A stretch of DNA of 64,000 nucleotides from Trebouxia sp. TZW2008 (lineage: Eukaryota; Chlorophyta; Trebouxiophyceae; Trebouxiales; Trebouxiaceae), in contig BDIU01000013.1 in the NCBI GenBank assembly GCA_002118135.1, positions 372,001-436,000 of the forward strand, in the 5' to 3' direction. The notes under the pieces are model-generated. The model was not told the DNA's origin, ran no database searches, and worked only from the letters and a program-made list of their open reading frames with translations. Both the position numbers and the translations under genes were made by a program. This document shows positions 34,401-46,074 of this stretch, one piece after another; the stretch's first letter is position 1; the number at the start of each line of letters is the position of its first letter.

Positions 34401-37344
34401 TATGCATGCATTAGCTCAAAGCATTGAGTTATGCAAGAGATTGTTGCTGTCCAGGACGACCATAACTCCAGCAGCTGACTTCGTCAAACCAGCATGCATG
34501 CGTCGTCTTAAAGCATTGAGTCGTGCAAGCAGTCGTTGCTGTTCAGCAAGACTGTTACACCAGCAGCTGACCCCAATTGCAATATTCTGGCATGCATGTG
34601 TCACATGATGCCATTCAGCCATGTGTAAGTTCATGACACTGCATGAGTTGCCAACAGTTGTGACAAAGGGATGTTTCACCCTGCTAGGAAGGCAGGCATG
34701 CAATGTGGCTTGATCCATGCAATGCATGAAGGGCCAGTGTTGTTGATATAGAACACAATACTGAGCTGTCTGTCATGCCACTTAGCAGGAAAGCCTGCTG
34801 AATGCATGCAAGCATGCATGCAATCTTCTATGCATGGCACTGATCAAAAGCACAACAATGAGTTAGGCAGGCATACAAACAGCCGTTGATGGCCCTTGCT
34901 GCAGAGTTTGCATGGAGGTCTGCAAGGAGGCTCACAGGTCATGCACAAATACCTTGGCCACTTCCAGGTTGACGGCCTCTGGGATCTCCCTTTGCAGCAG
35001 AATGGCTCCTGCATCGCTCAGCAACTGCGCCCGCACATGCTCTGTGTTACACACAAGCATCATGCCCAAGCATTGTCATTATAACTGCCATCATTTACTT
35101 ACCTTCTAGCACAGTCCAATGACACTGAGCATGCCACTCTGAGAATCAAACAGCTTTCAACAACATAGAGCATTTGACTTACACACAAGCATCATGCCCA
35201 AGCACTGTATTCATGATTGCCATCATTCACACACCTTCCAGCACAGTCCAATGCCACTGAGCATGCTACTGTGAGAATCCAACAGCTTTCAACAACACAG
35301 AGCATCTGTTTTGCACGCAAGCACCATGCTCAAGCATTGTCATTATAATTGTCATCATGCACATGCTTTCTAGCGCAGTTAAATAGTCCTAAGCATTGAA
35401 GCAATATACAGCGCAAGCGTTTGCCTGCAACATTGTAGGCTATTAAGCTACCATCAGCTGTCTTTCTTTGCAAGCAATAGACTCACACAAGGACCATGCA
35501 AGTCTTGCTTGACACGGCGCTAGGCTCACCTTGCGATCATCATCTGAGAAATTCCATTCTGCCTGATTTGCCCCTCCAACAATTGTGATGATGTTCTCAC
35601 CTGCGTTGCAGACACAACACCGTGTCATATGCTTTGCCAAGTGACCGTACCGCAGGGTGACAGTAGACTAGCCATTTAGCTCTGATGCTGACAGCAGATT
35701 CAGCTTGCACCTCACTGCTGAGCGGTTTGGTCATTGCATATACCTTCTGCTATTCATCAGGTGTCATGCATTAGCTGACGATGCAGCATACAGTGACTGC
35801 TACCCCTCAGCATTAAAGCAGCAAAAGGTTCAAATGGATCAGCAGTTGGATCCCAAGCCCCAGGCAGCTGGTCAGGTTGCATGGCAACCCTCTGTCAGAT
35901 TTGCCTTTCTTGCTGCTTTGTGATCAAATTGGGCTCAAACGACAACGTGTGCAACAAGAGGAACAAGACTCCCTCTGGCTGCGCTGGTTGTCTGTTGCGC
36001 CCAGGTGTTTCACAAAGCAGCAACCAAGGTAAGTCTGCTCGCAAGCTGAAACAGCGCCAGGAAAACAGCGCATAACGTACAGCCAAATAGCATGCAAGAC
36101 ACAAGTGCTTTGTGGCAGACAAGGAACCTGGACAAGACTGCCAGAAACCCTGGACAATAGTCAGGAAATCAGCACATATCAAGTAGTCTCACAGTGTGCA
36201 AGCTACAAGGTTATTTTGCCTGTCAGGAACAGCTGGTGCAGAACGCTCAAAGGAGCAGCAAGAGAAGAAGAGCTGAGGAAAACAAGACAGGTCGTAGCCA
36301 CACTGCAGGCAGTCGAGCAGAGTGCCATCCAGCAACTCGCTCGCCAAACCAAGGAGGTTGCGGCATTGCAGAAGGACATAGAAGCTGCTGACGCTGGCAA
36401 GGCTCGTGCTGTGAAGGTCGGCTTCTGCTGCTTTCGCTTTGCGTAAATCCTGGGCATTATAAACAAAACCTGCCCCTTTGCTGTGGTCTCTTCTGGTTTA
36501 GCGTCTAATGCCTTGTGGTACAGGAGCAATCAAGTTAGAGTGCCAGAAAACCATGGCAGTAGTTTGCGTGTTGGCGTCGTGTATCATCGATGCCACTACA
36601 CACTAAATAGACTGTACAACACGAATGCAGCATGGACCCTCAGCTGAACATCAGGTTGCAGAACTGTGAACTGTAATGCTCAGAATAAGAGGTTGGTTGA
36701 GCTGAACACCTGATTTGTCAACCATGATCATGGCTGTGCCACTGGGCCCTTCGATCTCTCTTAGGTAGCTTAGGTCAGCGCCGCACTTTAGCAGGCTGTC
36801 CTTCAGGAGCTGTGCATTTGCATCTGTGCCAACCTGCATGTATGCGCCGCTGCATTACAGATTCGGGAAGGGCTTATGCTCATCAAGCAGAGGGCATCTG
36901 CCTTGTCATGCATGACAGACCTGACCCAGAAAGTATGTGGGATAGCCAAGATTGGCAGCTGCTGCTGCTTGATTTGCGCCCTGCAGGTCGCGATGGCGCT
37001 CATGGAATCAGCTATGGGGTCAAGTTGCATGTAGTTGGGCCAATAGTAACATTCTGTCGGCAAAGACGTGCCTTGCCTCCAGCAGATGTCGACATAGATT
37101 TGGCAGCAAGCGTCTCGCCTGGCTTGGGAAACCTGTCTACTTGCAGCATCATGTCGGCATTGATCGATCCGACAACAACGAGTGGCTTCTTGTTGGCGTC
37201 TGCAACGATAGTGCGTGCGAGTGTGCGCCGACGAGGAGTATATCGACGAGGCTGTAGGCGACATACAGCGTGATGCCCCGACTGTAACAGTGAAGCGCAA
37301 CGGCTGTTGGCATGCAATACTCTAGGCTGCTGCGCCGTATGCAT
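31401..37344 (-). CDS. RBSK: Ribokinase (PfkB family), probably organelle-targeted
   Basis: Exons in reading order: 37344-37072, 36980-36921, 36833-36710, 35600-35530, 35039-34953, 34338-34212, 33339-33185, 32645-32549, 31492-31401, giving 361 residues. It phosphorylates ribose to ribose 5-phosphate. Seen: VVVGSINADMMLQVDRFP and GGKGANQA (PfkB signature 1), TAMIMVDKSGENIITIVGGA, TIISPNESELANL, and DTTGAGDCFTGA with the catalytic Asp308 (signature 2), then SSLCVGKPGAMPSLP near the C-terminus. The about 70 residues before the kinase core are Arg/His/Leu-rich, like a plastid or mitochondrial targeting peptide. The first intron needs a GC donor (AAG|GCACGT). Introns 4 to 8 hold repeats, most of them decayed copies of nearby exons. 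The true last exon was identified only after recognising that the adjacent minisatellite is made of its copies. Confidence 0.92.
31493..32335 (-). repeat. Minisatellite built from ribokinase last-exon copies
   Basis: About nine to ten diverged units of roughly 80-92 bp (one stretched by an 18-bp array) fill intron 8. On the minus strand each unit carries a form of GCAGCTGCGGCCAGCTCGCT GTGTGTG. This is the acceptor and first codons (AAASSLCV) of the intact last exon at 31492-31401. It is followed by intron sequence such as CATGCTTTGCC and GCTGCTGTTTT. Divergence differs between units. Confidence 0.92.
31666..31770 (+). repeat. 18-bp tandem array nested in the minisatellite
   Basis: Six units of GCAGGCAAAGCATGCACA, nearly identical, expand one unit of the larger array. 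The high identity suggests a recent expansion. Confidence 0.93.
32735..32950 (-). repeat. Two decayed copies of ribokinase exon 8 start and its acceptor
   Basis: Forward-strand segments TTCTGTTGTGTCCACGACCTG (near 32751) and ATCTGTTGTCTCCACTAGC (near 32851), each followed by CATCATC...CATTG, resemble CCTGTTGTATCTACAACCTG at the intact exon 8 border (32630-32650). Both are upstream of the exon in reading order. Confidence 0.75.
33440..33562 (-). repeat. Decayed copy of ribokinase exon 7
   Basis: On the minus strand, after a CATGTAG acceptor, it reads GMPTETDEQVQAAARKVQEK and then GVDIVLAKPGTKGSM before a stop. The intact exon (33339-33185) reads GMPTETEEQVQAAARSVQEK. The copy lacks the exon's 3' third and its donor. 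Confidence 0.93.
34353..34412 (+). repeat. 16-bp tandem repeat, ATGCATGAGTCACCGG
   Basis: Three to four units start just upstream (in reading order) of the ribokinase exon 6 acceptor and end in TATGCATGCAT. Confidence 0.8.
34446..34600 (-). repeat. Two decayed copies of ribokinase exon 6 start
   Basis: Minus-strand segments within 34535-34600 and 34446-34490 carry TTGGGGTCAGCTGCTGGTGT and GTCAGCTGCTGGAGTTATGG. Both resemble the exon 6 start TTGGGATCAGCAGCTGGTGT (34338). Confidence 0.85.
35041..35400 (+). repeat. Three tandem units of about 120 bp next to ribokinase exon 5
   Basis: Each unit contains ACAAGCATCATGCCCAAGCA-like, CATTATAA(C/T)TG(C/T)CATCAT-like and CTAGCACAGTCCAATG-like sequence and the exon-border motif (A/T)CA(A/C)AGAGCAT. 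The first unit abuts the exon 5 acceptor at 35040. Confidence 0.85.
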
Positions 37345-37690
37345 GTTGTCGGGTCCTGACTTAGCCCGTTCGTCAGTAGCGGCAAGGTATCGGAGCCGAG
37401 TTGGCACGGGTTGATGATCGTGTCAGAATCAGTGGGGCACGATGCAGGCCTGCATGTGAATGCGACTGCATCCAAAACTCATAGTGCAAGCTTGCTTGAG
37501 CACCCCGGAGGCCAATACGTACGGCCCTTTGACAGCAGGAGTCGGTGCAATGCTGAATTCTGTGCTTTTGCGAGTTTGACTGGTTTGACCTGGCGTTGAC
37601 CGTTTAAGCAAGCAGTACCGAAACCGCATCGGCGTCGATAGCCAAGACTTGACCGCGGGTGGATGCAGAGGCTAATCGAATGCATGTGCG
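37345..37690. promoter_or_regulatory. Divergent promoter region, ribokinase (-) / asparaginase (+)
   Basis: This 346-base spacer between two head-to-head ATGs is one of the most CpG-dense parts of the window. No named element was recognised. Confidence 0.5.
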
Positions 37691-40600
37691 ATGTCAATGC
37701 TGAGAGTGCCTATTGGGATGCAGCGCTTTCTGCGCCACTGCAGTTTCGCGAAACTGCCGACCGCTGCATCTAGCTTGTCTCGGCGGCTTCATACAAACGT
37801 ACAAGCACTGGCCGCCACCTCCGATGCGCTCATCAGCACGAACGGTGACTCCCTTCAGGTGAGGCAGCTCATGGCGCCTTCACATGTAATCCAACCACAC
37901 CTGTACTGCATATTGTGCTTGCAGAAGACTGAGCATGCAAGCAGCGAGGTCATTGAAGCGCCCCCTGTCAAGAAGCCAGTCGTGTCGACTGGTCGGCAGA
38001 AGATCAAAGAGCAGAAGAAACGCGAGCTGCAGGCTGCCGCTAATGGTAACACCCTTCCTCACTTTTTGTACTTTGTGTCAAGTCAATATACTGGCCTAAC
38101 ACCTAAGCTGAAAGACATTGTCATACTTGAAAGCATTGATGTTGTGTGCTGCCCACATGAGCTCGCCAAAATGCTTCTTGCACCTCGCAATGGCATCTCA
38201 GTCACAAATGCCATCCCACCCAGAATACCTCATGCACATGTGCATATAGGAACAACACTGCGGTCGACCTTGCATAGTGAAATCCACGCAGCTGCTAAGG
38301 CACTCCATCAATGAAACCAGTCACCATGTCTCGTCATCAAATTACAGATATCAGGTGTCATCTGCGCAATCTGCATGTAGGCCTTGGAACTATGGTCGTT
38401 GCAGGCCCTGTGATTATGGTTCATAACGCTCTACTCAGCGTACTGACAGTGCTTACAGGGATGAGCCTAGGCATGGACCCTGTTACATTTGAGAAGCCTA
38501 GCACTGAGGCAATTGGGTGTCTGCCGGCCCTGCCAGTATGGCGCCTAAGGCTCACACCAGTGATTTCATTGTCCACTGTTGCATTTCTGAAGCCTCAAAA
38601 TTGGGTGAGCTGCAGGCCCTGTGATTATGGTGCCTAAGGCCCTACCCAGCGTGCTGAAACTTCACATGAGGTTTTCCCTTGGCACAAACCCTGTCGCAGT
38701 TTGAAAGCCTCAGACTGAAAAGATTGGGTGATTTGCAGGCCCTGTGATTATGGTGCCTAGGACCCTACCCAGCGTGTTGATCGTCCACGCGGCAAGTACC
38801 CTAGGCATGGGCCTTGTTGCACTCTGAACTCCTTGAATTGACCACATTGGGTATTTACAGGCCCTGTGATTATGGTGCCTAAGGCCCTACCCAGCGTGCT
38901 GATAGTTCACACGGGAGGTACCCTAGGCATGGATCCCCTTGCCTCATATGAGCCTGATGTGGATGGGCGAGAGCGCTTGAAGGGTGGCGGCAGCTTTAAA
39001 GGCACTCTTGGCCCTGGTATGCCCTTGCAACATCACAAGTTGCTGTCAGTCCAACAGCAGTCCATGCGCCTACTGGCAAGATGCATCGCAAGTCATATTG
39101 CAGCAGTACGCCACAAGTGACCTTCTTCATGCAAAGGGCTGCAGTGGGCAAGTTGTTGGCATTCACTCCTTGTCAGATCAGAGCTAGAGCATGCTACCCA
39201 GCAACCAGTATGAGCACAAGGTCTGTCAGCATGTGCTGCTTTCTGCACTGACCATGCAAGTCAATAATCAGATGTGCAGAACCTGTGCTGACTCTGCCAT
39301 ACATCATGCACGTCAGTGGTCATCACAACCATTGAAGTGCGCTTAGTTGGGCCTTTTGGATATGTGCATCAACCCTAATCTGCATGTGGACATCAGTGTG
39401 GCCAATCCAATCTGGATATGCAGGTGACATGTTGATTATCTGCTGAATGTGGTACCAGAGCTGCACAAATTTGCCAATCTGACCCTCCAAAGTAGCCTTC
39501 AACAAGGACAGCTCCAGGGTTGATCCTCCAGAGTGGACCGTCTTAGCACGGTCGCTGCATAACATCAGGATACATCATAAAGTCTTTCTTTTGATGCAAG
39601 CAGGATTCCACTGCTGCAAGTTAACTGCGAGTGTGTTCATCAATCCTTGTGCGTGTAGGAGACATGCTGAACAACCTGCTGAACGTGGTGCCAGAGCTCA
39701 ATGAGTTTGCCAACCTGACTCAAAAAGTGGCCTTCAACAGGGACAGCTCCATGGTCGATTTCCCTGAGTGGTCAGCCTTAGCACAGCTGCTGCACCACAT
39801 CAGGAGGCAACATAACGCTTTCCTCTTTATGCATAGAAGCTTTGTTCTGGTGAATGATCTAGCAAATCTCGTGAAAGTGATCTGCACATGCAGGTGACAT
39901 GTTGAACAACTTGCTGAATGTGGTGCCAGAGCTGAATGAGTTTGCCAACCTGACCCTGAAGGTGGCCTTCAACAAGGACAGCTCCAGGGTTGGTCCTCCA
40001 GAGTGGGCAGCCTTAGCGCGCCTGCTGCATAACAACAGGAGGCACTATGATGCCTTTTTAGTGGTGCATGGCACTGATACCATGGCATATACTGCTAGCG
40101 CCCTGTCACTTATGCTGCTGGGATTCAAGAAACCCATTGTCATGACAGGTACGCTCCTCTCACACATAGATGCAATCTTGCTGGTGGAATTCAGGTCTAT
40201 ACACGAGCCTCTGGATCAGCATCCATCTTGTCACATGTCGCATGTAATGGCACTTTTTGCAGACTCCAAGATATCTTGATGCAGTGTACTCCTGTGTCTG
40301 AGTTTGCCTGAAAGTTGCTAGCATGGAGCTTTGGATCAAGCTCTATGCTGCCTATGGTTTGTGTTGCCTGGTTCTAGTGATCAAGAGCGCCTTTGCAACA
40401 GTCAATAATGTTGTGAGACTTACTTTCAGGCATCTCTGCTAGGTGCTTTCACCTTTTGCAAGCTCTCATTTGCTGTGCCTGGAAATGACTCGCTTTAGAA
40501 CTCAGAGCGGAACAATCTGACAAGCTTCACAAAGTCATCCCTGATGCAGGGTAGGAATTCACAAGGCAACATTGTAATGCCTTGTGTGCAAGCAGTGACC

Positions 40601-43600
40601 TTGTGTACAAGCCGTGACCTTGTGTACAAGCAGTGACCTTGTGCGCAAGCAGTGACCTTGTGTGCAAGCAGTGGGCTGCAGCAAATGCCTCACAGTACCT
40701 TTGTCTCACAGATGCAACGCAAACATACATGACGCGCACAGAAATGCTGCATCAAGCAGTTGCGACAGGTGTCAAAGCCACTGCTGAGCGCATTGTGCCC
40801 ATGTCTGTGCCAGATATTTGATGCATTCTGTTATGCTGTGCAGGCTCTCAGCTGCCTCTGGCAAAACCTCGCTCTGATGCGCGGCAGAACCTGATTGACT
40901 CCATCACCTGTGCAACCTCGTATTTCAACCCACCACACGTAAGTTGTCAGATTGCTTGCCTACAACCTTGCACTGATGCTTGAAGATGCTTTCCTTGTTA
41001 TCGATTGAGGCAGCACCATACGGAATGCTGCTCTGCGGGCACAGCCCTCCATCAGCAAATCTTTCTGTTTTGATCTGTGCTTTGCTGTCTCTGCTGTTTT
41101 CCCATCCCCTTTTTGGTTCTTGCCCTCCGACTCCCTGTTTTCCTTCACCTTGCTACATGCATCACCTACTTCTTTTGGACCCACAGCTGATTTGTTAATG
41201 ACTGTGCAAGGATGCATGTAGCAGTTTTGAGAGTCACTCCTGAGCCAATCATGATTGCGGGACAGGACAATTACTACTCATGCCTAAGCACAATATATAT
41301 TACATTGGAGCAATGGTGACCATAATCATGTTGACATTCCATCTTCTTCACAATTGCTGTGCTGCATACCAATCAACTGCATGCAGTCTGGCACTGGTCA
41401 AGCCTCAACTGAACTCAAGATCAGCTTGAGGTCAGATGCCCATTGGGATATGCTTGTGCTGCGTACCGTGCATGTATGTAAGCAGCATAAAGTTTGATGT
41501 ATGGCATTGCACTTCTACAGTCTGCGCTGCAAGCTGATGTGCCTCATATGAGCTGTGCGTACAGAGCAGGTGCAGCTTCAACAGATTGCAATGTGCTTTG
41601 GTGGTCAACTAATGACATACAAGTTCACCTTTCACTGAGGCGTTTCCTTGTGTACCATGTGAAACTACTATATTGCAAGCTGCTGTCTGTCATACAAGCT
41701 GTGTGTACAGAGCAGGTGCATTCCAGGAGATGGCGATGTATTGTGCGTCATGCTATGAAACACGCTGTACAACACTACACAGTGGATGTTTGTGCGACAT
41801 GCAACACAGTATGTTTGGTAACAATCTTAGCTGCTGTGCCTCGTAGCAGCTATGCTTCATACAATCTGTGTCTGCAGAGCAGGTGCAGCTTCAGGAGGTG
41901 GCAGTCTGCTTTGGGGGTCAACTCATGAGAGGCAACCGCGCTCAAAAGGTGGATGCAAGCAACTACCAGGCCTTTGACTCGCCCACATACCATAAGCTGG
42001 CGCTGCTGGGTGTAGAAGTGGATTGGCAACAGCAGTACCTCCTGCAGGTGAGCTAGCACGATCTGCAGCAACTATGCCTTCAAACCTTTATTTCCTGCAC
42101 ATCTATGGTGATGAGGGGCAACTGCACCCAGAAGGTGAATGCTAGCAACTACCAGGCCTTCCAGTTGCCCACCTACCACAAAATGGCCTTGTTGGGTGTC
42201 GAAGTAGATTGGCAACAGCAGTACCTCCTGCAGGTGAGCTAGCAAAAACCACCAAAGGAAAAAGTCACAGCCTACACCACAAGACGTCCTAGGAGTGAGC
42301 TGGAACAGTTGCAGCAATGATCTGGGTTCAAGCATTTTCCTGCACAAGTACCCGCAGGCCACTGTAATAGGCAAAACCTTTGTAGTAGGTGACGGTTATT
42401 AGAAAAAAGCAAGCAATGGCTTGATGCTGGAAGGCACCAACCAGAGCGTCTCACCAACGTACTCCGCTCTACACTGGCTGGTTGCAATGCATATTCCTTA
42501 GTGGGAACCCTGACGTTTACGCACTGCATTATCACAAGGCCCTCTTGGCCACTTGCAGTACTCAGCAGCAGCCTTTACCATAAAAGGGCCTGCCCTGCTA
42601 TCAAAGCTCATGTCATTGTCACCATGGATGCATACTTTCATTCTTGTCGTGGCTCATCGCCCCAGGAAAAAGCTCAGAAATATGCAGCATACAAAGCCTT
42701 CCCTGCCACGACCTGACATGGCTGGACCCTGATTGATCAGTCAACCATTGTTGCTGTTCCAAAGACCCAAGGGGGGTGAGCTTGCAGACACTATCAAATT
42801 GGGAATCATGTGGCATCAATGTCTGCTTTACAAGGCAATGTATTTGGCATGTGATATGATCAAGGCTGGACTGAACATGATGCAATGCATGGGTGCAGGT
42901 TCAGGGTGGGTATAGGCCACGATTTGGATTGGATCCTGCAGTGATGAGATTGCCCATTGTACCTGGTGCCGACCCCCGGGTAATGTATGGGGACCTGGTT
43001 CAGCGAGGGGTCAAAGGCGTTGTGCTGGAAGCTTTTGGTAAGCACCACACAAGCTCATACTTGCAGTCAAGGAGAGCAATTGCTACTTCCTACACATGTG
43101 CAGCAATACACATATTGAAGCGTGGAGCGTATCGTAATTCCTGGGGGCACTTGTTGCTGCTCAGCATCATTTGAGGGGAGATACGCCCTGATGCTGCCCC
43201 ATCCGTACACATGCAAGTGTGTCATTGCATGTATATGCAGTACATGTACATTCTGTAATGCAACAGCTAAAATGTCCTTTTTGTATGAACAGAAGTTTAG
43301 ATCCTGTCACACGCAGCCAACATTGACAAATCAGGCAGATGGTATCTGTCAACATGCCTTTTGGATCAGACTCTTCCCATACTGATTTGTTCAGGTGTGG
43401 GCAACATGCCTGATCTGCCACAGCAGGGCTGGCTGCCTTGGCTTAGGCAGCAACGCAAGAAGGGCCTTCAGGTACCATGCATTGTGCATTTTGCATTCAT
43501 GGAAAGCTTGCTTGTGCAACCTTTGAAATGCATGTGCTGCATGTCTGTTGTTCACAAAGAGGACTGCTGCCAACTGTGATGTCTGCTTGAAAGATTTTGT

Positions 43601-43959
43601 CCCAAAATTCATGCGCAAAAGCAGAGCTGTGCTGATGTCCATCCTAGCCATTGCATTGAAATGCCCTGATTTTGACTGTTGCTCGTTCGAATTGCAGTCC
43701 TGACTACCTGTTGTCTGTACAACAATACATTTGACTGTCCAAACGAAACCAAGAGTGGCCATGAGTGCAGGTGTATCTATCATCTCAATGCACAGTGGGC
43801 ACGCTCAACCCTGAGCTCTATAGAAGTGGCCAAGTTGCGTTGAGTATGGGTGTGGAGGCAGGTCCACGAATGACACCAGAATGTGCAGTAGTCAAAATGA
43901 TGCAGTGCCTACGATATCCTGCACTCCCATTGACCGTTCCACTGTGTGGTGAGATGTAG
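37691..43959 (+). CDS. Type I L-asparaginase (AnsA/ASPG-like), probably organelle-targeted
   Basis: Exons: 37691-37858, 37925-38045, 38861-39016, 39894-40148, 40844-40938, 41880-42047, 42899-43037, 43395-43471, 43771-43959, giving 455 residues. It hydrolyses asparagine to aspartate and ammonia. Seen: VLIVHTGGTLGMDP (first active-site motif, Thr in TGGT), DAFLVVHGTDTMAYTASALS (second motif), KKPIVMTGSQLPLAKPRSDA, GGQLMRGNRAQKV, NAFDSP-like QAFDSPTYHKL, and VVLEAFGVGNMP. The N-terminus (MSMLRVPIGMQRFLRHCSFA) is Arg-rich and hydroxylated, like a mitochondrial or plastid presequence. A basic linker, GRQKIKEQKKRELQ, follows. Exon 6 may start at 41880 or 41883 (both keep frame). Introns before exons 3, 4 and 6 contain decayed exon copies. 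The C-terminus is shorter than in forms with ankyrin repeats. Confidence 0.92.
38405..38830 (+). repeat. Decayed copies of asparaginase exon 3
   Basis: Copies at 38405-38520, 38616-38720 and 38739-38830, and a scrap near 38525, all begin after GCAG with GCCCTGTGATTATGGT and continue toward CTACCCAGCGT and CCTAGGCATGG. All lose the frame or the TGGT motif. The intact exon is 38861-39016. Confidence 0.93.
39424..39830 (+). repeat. Two decayed copies of asparaginase exon 4
   Basis: 39424-39570 has frame-breaking changes. 39659-39830 follows a GTAG acceptor, stays open (GDMLNNLLNVVPELNEFANL), and reaches HNAFLFMHRS where the intact exon has YDAFLVVHGT. It therefore lacks the catalytic motif and a donor. 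The intact exon is 39894-40148. Confidence 0.93.
40581..40673 (+). repeat. 19-bp tandem repeat, CTTGTGTGCAAGCAGTGAC
   Basis: Five units with one or two changes each, inside asparaginase intron 4. Confidence 0.92.
41565..41750 (+). repeat. Two decayed upstream copies of asparaginase exon 6
   Basis: 41565-41630 (AGCAGGTGCAGCTTCAACAG then GTGCTTTGGTGGTCAACT) and 41711-41750 (AGCAGGTGCATTCCAGGAGA) follow ACAG acceptors. The preceding CATA(T/C)(G/A)AGCTGTG(C/T)GT context is repeated with them. Confidence 0.88.
42107..42233 (+). repeat. Downstream copy of the second half of asparaginase exon 6
   Basis: It reads (V)MRGNCTQKVNASNYQAF and then LLGVEVDWQQQYLLQ, followed by the same CAG|GTGAGCTAGC donor as the intact exon. 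It has no acceptor, so it should be intronic. Confidence 0.93.
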
Positions 43960-44314
43960 TCTGTGTCTGTGCACGCAGCATGCTGTGATCCTCGAAGGTA
44001 GATAGTGCTATCGATACTACAATTCATGGGTCATTTGGGCAATTCTGCTCAGGGTTGACACGGCATTTCTGCTCAGGGTTGGCAAGGCAAGGCTGTCAAA
44101 GGCAACTTTGACTATCCATGTTTTCAGATGACAGATTCCTCAATTTGCTGTGTGCAGTGTACTGAATGTGAAAATCTTGCTACCAACAAACTATTGCATT
44201 TTATCAACAGATTCTGCTTGCATGTTGTTTGAGCCACACCTTGGTTGTGAAATCATTTTGCATTATGCAGTACTATGTATGGCATTCTTAGCTATCAGCA
44301 AAATGTTGCAGCTA
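43960..44314. other. Spacer between convergent genes; no gene seen
   Basis: About 350 bases separate the asparaginase stop from the sterol isomerase stop. A short direct repeat, TTCTGCTCAGGGTTG(G/A), occurs twice near 44043-44080. Confidence 0.4.
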
Positions 44315-45695
44315 TCATAGAGCCTTCTTGCGTGTTGTTGCTTGTGCCACGAGCTTATTGATGCGTGAGCCTGAGTACCACATGACTGATGCTGGAACAA
44401 CAATCCACACAGCGTTTACAATGTTGAAGTAGAACCAGAAGTACAAGGGCTCGGGTCTACTATATACTGCACCTGCACAAAATGCAAGTGGGCATCAGTA
44501 CATGGTGACTCGGATTGGCACCAAGGAAGCCGCAACTGACCAGCCTTGGAAACTGCAGCAGAGCAGGCATGAAAGCTGTGCACATTGCCTAACAATAGTT
44601 CACAAGGGCATGCATTCATGATGCACAGCCAGCGACTTGGGGTGATGACTGCAAATGCATTGTTGAGGCTTGCAACAGCATTGAAATGCTGTGTTGACAT
44701 CAAGCTATGGGGCTGACAAGCAGTCTGTCTCTTACCGTCATAGTAGCTAGTGGCAAAATATAGCACGTCTCCGTATAGTTGTCCAAGGGACACTGCAAAT
44801 TGCAGTGTAAAGCGCCATGGTCTTTGCTTAAGCATGCCATACAGGATCACAAAGCATAGGGGACCCTCAATGAATGCTGTCACAGCCTCCATGCATATCG
44901 TGAACGCATCTCTGGTTGCATAGCGTGAATCTGCCAAGCTGTACTCCTTCCCTACATTGAAACTGCAATTTCAACAGCAAGTTCTTGCGCTTCATGACAT
45001 GCCTGGCATGTAGTGTTGCAAAACGTGCATGACCATTGCAGCAAAGCAATGATGTGCTTGAATTGGTCATTCCAGTTTGCAGCTTAAGGCAATCAGGCTG
45101 CATGGGCATGTAGCAGGTGTGCAATGCAAGGCAACATATGGCTGTAATGTGCGCATGAGTGCAAAGTTATGATGCTTGTTGCAGCAGAAGCCTACATAAG
45201 CAGAAGCCTACATATCTCAAACAGAATGTTGCTGGTGTTGCTCTGGTAGAAATCTGCAAAAAGCACTACTGTTCCTGCAGGCAATGCTTCACTTTCTTAG
45301 CCCTGCCCAATGCTTGAAACGCTGTTCTTGACATTGCTCACACAAGTGATATCTTCCTCGACATACCTTCTACAACAAAATGAATGATGCCAGTCAAGGC
45401 AAACCAACAAAAGACAATCCGGTCAACCAGCTGCAGGTGGCGGTAAGATCCTGCTTGATCAGTCAATACACTTAGTGGCAGAAGCCATTTTCCAACAATT
45501 AGGTAGCTCTAACTGATGTGGAAGTCCACCTGATATGACCCAGAACGCCAAAAAGAGCAGGATCGCAGCGCTGAAGAATACTGCTAGCACCACGGTAAAC
45601 GGCATCAACGGTGGCACGTAGCCTTGAAGCTGCAGACTGCGAGGGTAGTACGGGTGAGGTGCACTCAGCAGGTTATCCGTAATGCCGTCACTCAT
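44315..45695 (-). CDS. EBP-type 3-beta-hydroxysteroid Delta8-Delta7 isomerase
   Basis: Exons in reading order: 45695-45530, 45450-45367, 45253-45212, 44951-44736, 44472-44315, giving 221 residues, the usual length. The enzyme moves the sterol B-ring double bond from C8 to C7 in the ER membrane. Seen: PHPYYPRSLQLQGYVPPLMP at the N-terminus, GIIHFVVED with the catalytic-type His79 and Glu83 (the family usually has EG here), FEIWKEYSLADSRYATRDA, VTAFIEGPLCFVILYG, LQFAVSLGQLYGDVLYFAT, and a C-terminal YFWFYFNIVNAVWIVVPA. Several membrane helices are evident. The tail QATTRKKAL is a possible ER-retention context. Exon 4 uses the acceptor TTTCAATGTAG, chosen because it restores the conserved WKEYS. 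Confidence 0.92.
45183..45214 (-). repeat. 16-bp tandem duplication across a donor site
   Basis: AGCAGAAGCCTACATA occurs twice in direct succession, spanning the donor of sterol isomerase exon 3. On the coding strand the donor context ATGTAGGCTTCTGCT is doubled. Confidence 0.9.
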
Positions 45696-46074
45696 ATTGC
45701 CGGCCCGGTAAGCCGAGCTGTTTTAGCTGCACGTGCAGGTGATGCTGGGTGACAGGTCCAGATCAAGATCTGTCAACTTCCAAGCGTGTGCCCGGGCAGT
45801 GCTGCAAAGAGGTGTCTGCGAAGCTGCGATTCTATAAGAGCGAGAATATCACACGAGAAAACGCTACAACCTCGTGTTGACAGGCCACTGCAAAACCACT
45901 TCAGGTTGACCGAAGCGAAAACTGTTAAGTTTGACCCTCGTCAGACACGCAAGTTAGGCAGAGCTTAACGAGTGGCCTTGCAACAGTCAAGCCATCAGAA
46001 GCAGATTGTCACGGTCAATCACACCACTGCTGGTTCGAACGCTGCAGCGTCTCAAGCACACTGGCCGCTCTTGC
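45696..46074. promoter_or_regulatory. Divergent promoter region, sterol isomerase (-) / Nudix (+)
   Basis: This 379-base CpG-rich spacer lies between head-to-head starts. The Nudix frame is open upstream of its first ATG to about 46006. Confidence 0.45.
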
